From Deltaproteobacteria bacterium (GTDB lineage: Bacteria > Desulfobacterota > Binatia > Binatales > Binataceae), in assembly GCA_021786815.1 (NCBI GenBank), contig JAJYMR010000264.1, forward strand, positions 1-35,755: a stretch of 35,755 nt of DNA. The letters run 5' to 3'. The position numbers were made by a program, and so were the translations under genes. This document shows positions 27,348 through 35,755 of the stretch, piece by piece. The first letter of the stretch is position 1, and every line of letters starts with the position of its first letter. The notes beneath the pieces were generated by a model. The model saw only the letters and a program-made list of their open reading frames with translations. It searched no databases and was not told the DNA's origin.

Positions 27348-27478
27348 GGGTCAAAATCATCCGAGGTCTGAGCTTTGTGGTCCAAAGCATGCTTCGGGAC
27401 CCGGATAGCGACGCGCCCCGGCGCTTCGTCGGAAACGCTGTCGATGGAAAGATCAGGCTTCGCAAAAGGAGAGTTGCG

Positions 27479-27997
27479 ATGCACAAATGCGAACGCCCGC
27501 GAATCGCGAAACGGGCATTGGATAACTTCGGGCTGCGCCGCGCGCACCGGCGCCTCGCGAGCGCAGGGTTCGCGCTAATCCTCGCTGCTGCAGTGGTTGC
27601 AACGCATGTCGGGCTCGCTGTGTCGGCCGAACCTGCGCCGCCCCCGTCTGATGAGCTGATATTGACCGGGAAGGCCGACTACCTGGTGCATTGCGCGCCA
27701 TGTCACGGAACCAGCGGCACAGGTAACGGCCCGGTCGCGGAATTCCTCAAGCAGCGCCCCGCGGATCTCACCCGGCTGTCCGAGAAAAGCGGCGGGCGCT
27801 TCCCCGAAAAGCACGTATTCAAGGTTATCGAGGGTACCGCCATCGTCAAAGCGCATGGCACGCGCGAGATGCCGGTATGGGGCAACGTGTTCAGCACGCA
27901 GGCCCTCGATCCGTTCAACCGGGCCCAGACCGAACGCGAGGTTCACGACCGGATCGACCGCCTCATCGGCTATTTGAAGTCGATCCAGCGGAAGTAG
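27479..27997 (+). CDS. Monoheme c-type cytochrome, exported
   Basis: MHKCERPRIAKRAL...LILAAAVVATHVGLAVSAEP signal; CAPCHGTSGTGNGPVAEFLKQRPADLT; distal MPVWG Met ligand. Confidence 0.88.
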   Translation: MHKCERPRIAKRALDNFGLRRAHRRLASAGFALILAAAVVATHVGLAVSAEPAPPPSDELILTGKADYLVHCAPCHGTSGTGNGPVAEFLKQRPADLTRLSEKSGGRFPEKHVFKVIEGTAIVKAHGTREMPVWGNVFSTQALDPFNRAQTEREVHDRIDRLIGYLKSIQRK

Positions 27998-28042
27998 AGT
28001 GCTTCGCCGCACGTACCCGCACGCGCGGCGAAACCGCGCCTG

Positions 28043-28834
28043 CTAGACCATGAAGCCGCCGTCAACGCTGATGACCTGGCCGGTGATCGCACCCGCCGCG
28101 TCAGAGGCGAGCAACGCCGCCATCGGACCCAGTTCGTCGGGTTCGACGATTCGCCGCTGGATATTCTGGCTTTCCGCGCCTCGCTTCGCCTCCTCGGGGC
28201 TGACGCCCATCATCGCGCCGAGCACGTTCCAGTCGACCAGCTTCGTATTCGTCCATCCCGGGCAGAGCACGTTGACGTTGATACCGTATGGCGCCGCCGC
28301 GTGGGCGAGCGAGCGCGTGAAACCGATAAGCCCGTGTTTCGCGGCCGAATACGCAAGCGGTCCGCCGCCGTTCTTCGCGTAGCCGGAACCGATACTGATA
28401 ATCCGCCCCCACTTCTGTTTCATCATGTAGGGAAGCGCGGCGTGGGTGGCATAGAACGCCTGGGTCAGGTTCAGGAAGAGGTTGTCCTCGAAGGCCTTCG
28501 GGTCATGTTTCAGATGGTCGAGTTGATCGGGGCCCTCCGCGACGAGTCCGCCCGCGTTGTTGACGAGGATATCGAGTCCGCCGAGTTTGCGCGCCGCCTC
28601 GTTGACGCCCGCCGTGATCTGCTCGCGGCTCATCACGTCCATCGCAACCGCAAATCCGCGCTGTCCCCGCGCCTTGATTTCGCCGGCGACCGCTTCCAGC
28701 TCGCTCATCGAGCGCGACGATACCGCAACGTCAGCGCCCGCATCCGCCATCGCAAGCGCCATCGAGCGGCCGATACCGCGTCCTCCACCGGTCACCAGCG
28801 CCCGCCGTCCCGTGAGGTTGATAATGTTCTTCAT
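28043..28834 (-). CDS. SDR family NAD(P)-dependent oxidoreductase
   Basis: ALVTGGGRGIGRSMALAMADAGADVAV; NNAGG; YSAAKHGLIGF; ITGQVISVDGGFMV. Confidence 0.92.
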   Translation of the reverse strand: MKNIINLTGRRALVTGGGRGIGRSMALAMADAGADVAVSSRSMSELEAVAGEIKARGQRGFAVAMDVMSREQITAGVNEAARKLGGLDILVNNAGGLVAEGPDQLDHLKHDPKAFEDNLFLNLTQAFYATHAALPYMMKQKWGRIISIGSGYAKNGGGPLAYSAAKHGLIGFTRSLAHAAAPYGINVNVLCPGWTNTKLVDWNVLGAMMGVSPEEAKRGAESQNIQRRIVEPDELGPMAALLASDAAGAITGQVISVDGGFMV

Positions 28835-29068
28835 GACGTCTGTCTCTCTCCGTAGCGAAATGAACCTGTTTTGGTATCACGAGCCTGGTCAGGGTAACCC
28901 GCTCGCGGACGGATTGCATAGGGGGCCCGTATCAGGACGGCGGACGCGCTCGGAGGGTCGAGCGCGACGCCGAGCGTCCTTCGCCGGGTTCGAGTCGTAA
29001 TCGGCTTTCGTGGCAGGATGCCGGTGAGCGCCTTGGGCGAATCCTACGCGCGCGAAGCAGCCGGCGGT

Positions 29069-31702
<2,634 letters not shown>

Positions 31703-32012
31703 TTACCTGCCGAGCTTGCTTGCCCGCCGACATCAGGGCATGGTGGCGTTCCCGCCGACGCAACCATTCGGAACAGCCGGACCCGCCCCGCCACTGGCTG
31801 AACGCTCACCCGCCGGATGTCCGGCATATCGCCACCCTACTTGATGCGGGGACGCTTGTGTAGGTGTGCGCGCGACCGACTTACGCTTTCGCCTTGATCC
31901 GCAGACCCAGCGCAAGAGAGGTTCGAGCTTTCCGCCGAGCGAAAAGGTGAGAAATTCCGGGCTGCCGGCGCTTCTTGGCACACGCCGCAATTCGATATAC
32001 ACCTAATTTGAT

Positions 32013-32612
32013 ATGAATCGAACAACCGCCAGCAATGGGAACGACACGCTGTTGAGGTTCTGCAAGGCGCTGGCGGATGAGAGCAGGCTGAAGCTCGTCG
32101 GATTGCTGGCGAAAAACGAGCACAACGTGCAGGAGTTGGCCGCGATGCTCGGGCTCAAGGAGCCGACGGTTTCGCATCACCTGTTGGTTCTGAAGCAGCT
32201 CGCGCTGGTCAGGATGCGGGCCGACGGCAATACGCATTGGTACCGGTTGGATCAGGACGCTCTGCACCGGATCGCGCGCACCGTGTTCAATCCCGAAAAC
32301 CTGGCGCGCCTGGCAGCCTCGGCCGAGGCAGAGGGATGGGAGCGCAAGGTCCTGTCCAACTTCGTCGAGGGCGAGCGCTTAATCGAAATCCCGGTATCGA
32401 GACGCAAGCGATGGGCGATTCTGAAGTGGCTTGCGGCGGATTTCGACCCGGCGGCCACCTACGACGAGGCGCAGGTGAACGCGATCCTGAAGCGACGGCA
32501 TCACGACTGCGCGATGCTGCGCCGCGAGCTTATAGGATATCGGATGCTGGCGCGCGAAAAGGGTATGTATCGCCGCTTGCCGGAATCCGAATGGCGCGCC
32601 GCGGACACGTAG
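32013..32612 (+). CDS. ArsR-type HTH regulator with C-terminal DUF2087
   Basis: LLRFCKALADESRLKLVGLLAKNEHNVQELAAMLGLKEPTVSHHLLVLKQLALV wHTH; C-terminal IPVSRRKRWAILKWLAADFDPAATYDEAQVNAILKRRHHDCAMLRRELIGYRML matches DUF2087. Confidence 0.85.
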   Translation: MNRTTASNGNDTLLRFCKALADESRLKLVGLLAKNEHNVQELAAMLGLKEPTVSHHLLVLKQLALVRMRADGNTHWYRLDQDALHRIARTVFNPENLARLAASAEAEGWERKVLSNFVEGERLIEIPVSRRKRWAILKWLAADFDPAATYDEAQVNAILKRRHHDCAMLRRELIGYRMLAREKGMYRRLPESEWRAADT

Positions 32613-32652
32613 GATCGCGCATCGAGGCGGCGGGGCTGTCGCGCGTAAGAAA

Positions 32653-32748
32653 TGGCGGAGGGGGGAGGGAGTCGAACCCTCCGGCGACAGTATTAGCCGC
32701 CAGGCCGGTTTTGAAGACCGGTGCGGGCACCGGCCCGCTACCTCCTCC
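32653..32748 (-). tRNA. selC: tRNA-Sec (anticodon TCA)
   Basis: Minus strand: GGAGGAGG TA GCGGGC CGGT GCCCGC A CCGGT CTTCAAA ACCGG, long variable arm GGCGGC..GTCGCC, T arm GAGGG TTCGACT CCCTC, 3' CCCCCTCC G CCA. Features: 8-bp acceptor (one A.C mismatch) plus 5-bp T stem, 6-bp D stem with 4-nt loop, anticodon TCA, encoded CCA. Confidence 0.95.
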
Positions 32749-32810
32749 GCATCGTAAAAGGCCTTAAGATTGCAGGAGAACTTCTGTAGACCCTAGGCGT
32801 TCCAGAAAAT

Positions 32811-32831
32811 TGACCACCATTCTGACCACCA
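32811..32831. repeat. Short direct repeat TGACCACCA x2, candidate recombinase-binding sites
   Basis: TGACCACCA at 32811-32819 and 32823-32831 (12-bp period), between selC and the integrase. Confidence 0.45.
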
Positions 32832-32834
32832 CGA

Positions 32835-34163
32835 TTGACTGACGTTTGTGATGCACATAAAACCGTGCGGATGACGCACAACGCGAGTGAGCAGGGAAAA
32901 GCGCGCCGGGGGACTCGCCGTCGCGGCCGGGGTGAGGGGCTGCTCCATAAACGTAAAAGTGACGGTCGATGGGAAGTACGCATCGACCTAGGACGCGGGC
33001 CTGACGGAAAGCGGAAACGCAAGAGCATATACGGGTCAACACAGGCAGCGGTCATCGAGGAACTCGATCGGTTGCGCGGGCAACTGCGTGATGGAGTGGA
33101 CCTGGCCGCGGCCGACCAAACCTTGGCGGTGTACCTGCGGCACTGGTTAAGGCAGATGCAGGCATTGTTGCGACCCCGTACGTGGGAGTCGTACACGACC
33201 ATAGTGGAGAAACACGTAGTTCCCACGCTCGGTCAGGTTAAGCTTTCTGAGCTCACGCGTCTATCTGTTGCACGGTGGTTAACAGGCCTGCATGCGAAGG
33301 GATACGCCGATCAGACGCTACGGAATTGCCGCGAAGTCGTGCGCCGTGCTCTTGCCGACGCCGTCGGCCGTGCACTCACGAGTAATCCGGCGGCAAATGT
33401 TCCGCTTCCGCGCGCGCAGCGCCCTGAGAATAGCGAAGCCGACGATGATGGCGCCGATGCGGCGGACGCAGAGGTTAACGCGCTGACGCCGGTCGAGGCG
33501 GACCAGCTCCTGAAAGCCGCTGATGAGGCCGATGGCCGATACGCCCCGCTGTTTGCAGTGACGCTAGCGCAGGGACTGCGTCGAGGAGAGGTCCTCGGGC
33601 TTAAGTGGAGCGACGTTAACTGGGAGAAGCGCACATTGCGAGTGCGGCGCGCGCTGCAGCGGGTCCGTTTGCCCGAGTCCGAGATGGTTGGTCAAAATGG
33701 GTCGCAACGGCCGCGCAGGACGAAGCTGGCTCTAACCCCGGTGAAGTCGAAGAAGAGCCGCCGTACTATACCGCTTGCGGACGTCGCCGTAGCTGCGCTT
33801 GAGGCTCGGCGCGCACGTCAGGAATCGGAGCGCATGTTAGCTCGCGATCGGTGGATCGAAACCGGGCTGATATTTGCAGCGTCCGATGGCGGACTCCCTG
33901 ACCCTTCACATGTGGACGCCGTGTTCGCGGACGCACTGGACCGGGCCAAGGTTCGGCGGATAAGGTTGCACGACCTCCGACACACGACCGCGTCTTGGCT
34001 GCTGTCCCGTGGGGTGCAATTGACGGTGGTGAGCCGGATACTGGGACACTCGACGGTGAGTATCACGGCTGACATTTACGGCCATATTTCGGAAAACGCG
34101 ATGACTCGGGCGGTCGCGGAAATTGATGCGGCGCTGGATGAGGTAAAGGGGAAACATGGATGA
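32835..34163 (+). CDS. Tyrosine recombinase / site-specific integrase
   Basis: QGLRRGEVLGLKWSDVNW (Arg I), TPVKSKKSRRTIPL (Lys), RLHDLRHTTASWLLSRGVQLTVVSRILGHSTVSITADIYGHI (H-R-H-Y). TTG start at 32835 or ATG at 32871. Confidence 0.93.
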   Translation: MTDVCDAHKTVRMTHNASEQGKARRGTRRRGRGEGLLHKRKSDGRWEVRIDLGRGPDGKRKRKSIYGSTQAAVIEELDRLRGQLRDGVDLAAADQTLAVYLRHWLRQMQALLRPRTWESYTTIVEKHVVPTLGQVKLSELTRLSVARWLTGLHAKGYADQTLRNCREVVRRALADAVGRALTSNPAANVPLPRAQRPENSEADDDGADAADAEVNALTPVEADQLLKAADEADGRYAPLFAVTLAQGLRRGEVLGLKWSDVNWEKRTLRVRRALQRVRLPESEMVGQNGSQRPRRTKLALTPVKSKKSRRTIPLADVAVAALEARRARQESERMLARDRWIETGLIFAASDGGLPDPSHVDAVFADALDRAKVRRIRLHDLRHTTASWLLSRGVQLTVVSRILGHSTVSITADIYGHISENAMTRAVAEIDAALDEVKGKHG

Positions 34164-34815
34164 GCAGCTCAGGGCAGACGTGCAGGCACTTGGTTTGCCT
34201 GAGTGGATAATACACCGGATATTCCTAACGCCGGCTGAAGTCGCAGCGCTGTTCAGGGTATCGGAACAGGCGCTAAGTGATTGGCGGAAGGAAAAGGGGC
34301 GAACCGGAGGGCCGCCCTTCGTGCCCAAAGGCCGAGTCGTACGATATCCGACCAAGTTATTTGTTGCTTGGCTGCGGGACCGCCTGAAGGGAGCGATGCC
34401 GACAGGTACGGTGGTGCTGGTTCCGAGCGCTAAACCGGTGGACGTCGTTTGGCTTCATCAGGTTGCCGAGATCCTGGAGCGTGTAGTAGCCGCGCACTCC
34501 CTTCGACCGCCCCGTCTTGAGCAACTGCTGTCGGAATCCACGAAGCTCTGTGAGCTGGCGCAACTTGTGGCCGAAAGCGAGCCACGTGCGGTTGACCCGG
34601 CAACGGCCGGCGGCCTGCGACGGCGCTATCGGCGCCTGAGCAGGGTCCGCGATCGAATTCTCCGCACCTCGCGGCCGCGCCGGCGCGAGAGCCGCGCACT
34701 ATCGGTTGGCGTCAGAGTTCTAGCCCAGAAGCTCAACCGGCTTGCGAGCAACCCCGAAGTAAAGAATATCCTGACGTTGAGAGCGCTTGCCGGCGAGCAG
34801 ATCCAGGAGACCTGA
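34156..34815 (+). CDS. Helix-turn-helix (AlpA/excisionase-like) protein with basic C-terminal extension
   Basis: FLTPAEVAALFRVSEQALSDWRKEKGRTGGPPFVPKGRVVRYPTKLFVAWLRDRL; start overlaps the integrase 3' end by 8 bp. Confidence 0.7.
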   Translation: MDEQLRADVQALGLPEWIIHRIFLTPAEVAALFRVSEQALSDWRKEKGRTGGPPFVPKGRVVRYPTKLFVAWLRDRLKGAMPTGTVVLVPSAKPVDVVWLHQVAEILERVVAAHSLRPPRLEQLLSESTKLCELAQLVAESEPRAVDPATAGGLRRRYRRLSRVRDRILRTSRPRRRESRALSVGVRVLAQKLNRLASNPEVKNILTLRALAGEQIQET

Positions 34816-34867
34816 GAGCAGCTGCACCAGCACCTCTTGGCTCAAGAAGCTGCTTGCCGAGGGCGCT

Positions 34868-34887
34868 GTCCCTATATGATATGGGAC
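34868..34887. repeat. Imperfect palindrome GTCCCTATATGATATGGGAC
   Basis: Near-palindromic 20-mer downstream of the HTH gene. Confidence 0.4.
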
Positions 34888-34977
34888 GGAGTTTCGGCGT
34901 GTTTCCGGCGAATCGTGAATCGTGTCGCGCGCCAGTTCCGGATCGTACGGGATCCGGTGCACCTCGGATGGTTCACG

Positions 34978-35334
34978 GCGTGCGTCCTTGGACTTTCCGA
35001 CGCGGCCCACGGCTCCATCAGACGCGGGCGAGCACAGGACTCCCCGGTTCTCGTGTGAAGTGTTTCCGTACGTGCACGGGGTTTCCGACCGCGCAGGACC
35101 CAGACGCCCTCGCGATATCGATGCATCCGATGAAGCCTTCCTGTTCGCCCATGGCGTCGGCGTCCTGGAGCGATTCACTTTCGCGGCTCAATACCCGGCC
35201 CGCACGCACCCCTGTCAACGCTTCGCTGCTTCCCTTGCGGAAAACCGCGCGTGACTCGAGGGCGTCGTGGGTCGCTAGCCCTTCAACGTACGACTCTTTC
35301 ATTCGCAACACTTCGCCGGTTTATCCCGGGGCAC
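34978..35334 (-). mobile_element. Group II intron remnant (5' RNA domains, no reverse transcriptase)
   Basis: Minus-strand ATGAAAGAGTCGTACGTTGAAGGGCTAGCGACCCAC (MKESYVEGLATHDALES...SEALTGVRAGRVLSRE) and CGGAAACCCCGTGCACGTACGGAAACACTTCACACGAGAACCGGGG...GGAAAGTCCAAGGACGCACG (ARSETPCTYGNTSHENRGVL...GAVGRVGKSKDARR) are the conceptual translations characteristic of the segment upstream of the RT in many bacterial group II introns. Boundaries approximate; GTGCC at 35334 is a possible 5' end. Confidence 0.65.
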
Positions 35335-35353
35335 GGGGAGTTTCAAAGGCTTA

Positions 35354-35383
35354 ATCGGGGTGATTTTCGGCTGCGCATTGACA
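35354..35383. mobile_element. Possible insertion-sequence terminus (IS21-like)
   Basis: Minus strand TGTCAATGCGCAGCCGAAAATCACCCCGATT resembles IS21-family ends (TGTCAAnnnGCAGnnAAAAT); no transposase in the window. Confidence 0.3.
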
Positions 35384-35684
35384 CTCGTGAGCGCAAGACG
35401 CGGAAATCGCGTTCACGCGCTCGATCTATGAAGTAGACAAGCGTCCGGTCGCGACCTTGAGAACGTGCAGCAGGACGTCGCGCCGCATCGGCACCGCTCT
35501 TTACCGCGCCTATCTGCGGCGTCTTAGCGGACCGTCTCTTGGAACACCATCGACTCCGGGTCTGTCGCTCATGGCCACTCGATCGCATACCATCCCGCAT
35601 TTCCAGAATCAGCGAGCTTTTTGATGCGTGAATTTTCCTTTTCTTAGCGTTCAGGAATTGTTGCAAGGCGAAGCTGCATTTGTT

Positions 35685-35699
35685 TGACTGATGCAGTCA
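35685..35699. repeat. Inverted repeat TGACTG-ATG-CAGTCA
   Basis: Perfect 6-bp arms with 3-bp centre. Confidence 0.4.
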
Positions 35700-35729
35700 T
35701 GCTCTCAGCCCGGAAATCCTTTCCCGCAA

Positions 35730-35752
35730 TTGGATACCCATGGGGGATCCAA
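35730..35752. repeat. Palindrome TTGGATACCCATGGGGGATCCAA
   Basis: 23-bp near-palindrome with perfect TTGGAT/ATCCAA arms and CCCATGGG core, at the right edge. Confidence 0.45.
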
Positions 35753-35755
35753 TGT

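Noticed and set aside
32237-32767. 176-aa plus-strand ORF (ends ...GGGGRESNPPATVLAARPVLKTGAGTGPLPPPHRKRP)
   Set aside because: Overlaps the ArsR gene and reads through tRNA-Sec; the RESNPPATVLAARPVLKTGAGT tail is the typical artefact of translating a tRNA gene.
35018-35311. 97-aa minus-strand ORF MLRMKESYVEGLATHDALES...
   Set aside because: Treated as translation of group II intron structural RNA rather than a real protein.

Overview
GC-rich bacterial chromosomal window, densely coding, with an accessory right end. Left to right: (i) the 5' end of a NusG/RfaH-like gene running off the left edge (1..117, -), missed by the ORF track; (ii) a DUF1302-type outer-membrane protein preceded by a ~75-bp tandem duplication; (iii) a minus-strand Fur/PerR - rubrerythrin (no rubredoxin domain) - cysteine-rich Fe-S (GlpC/HdrB-like) - DUF3501 cluster, with a Fur/PerR-type operator overlapping the likely promoter; (iv) thiD, a polytopic membrane protein and a CX5R phosphatase; (v) a TolC - adaptor - RND permease - DUF2892 operon joined by ATGA overlaps and preceded by a highly structured intergenic region; (vi) a thioesterase, an EthD-like protein, PolX and an aldo/keto reductase; (vii) a compact Sec-type (clade II-like) nitrous-oxide reductase cluster: cytochrome c, nosZ, nosD, nosF, nosL, nosY and a His-rich membrane protein, plus a divergent cytochrome c; (viii) an SDR, a glycogen phosphorylase and an ArsR-DUF2087 regulator; (ix) a selenocysteine tRNA gene (selC, 32653..32748, -), also missed by the ORF track, followed by a tyrosine integrase on its 5' side, an AlpA/excisionase-like HTH protein, and a segment I read as a 5' group II intron remnant without its reverse transcriptase. 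The strongest leads are the selC/integrase junction, the intron remnant, the uncharacterised nos-linked membrane protein and the Fur-rubrerythrin-FeS-DUF3501 module. All family calls are from reading motifs; no database search was run.
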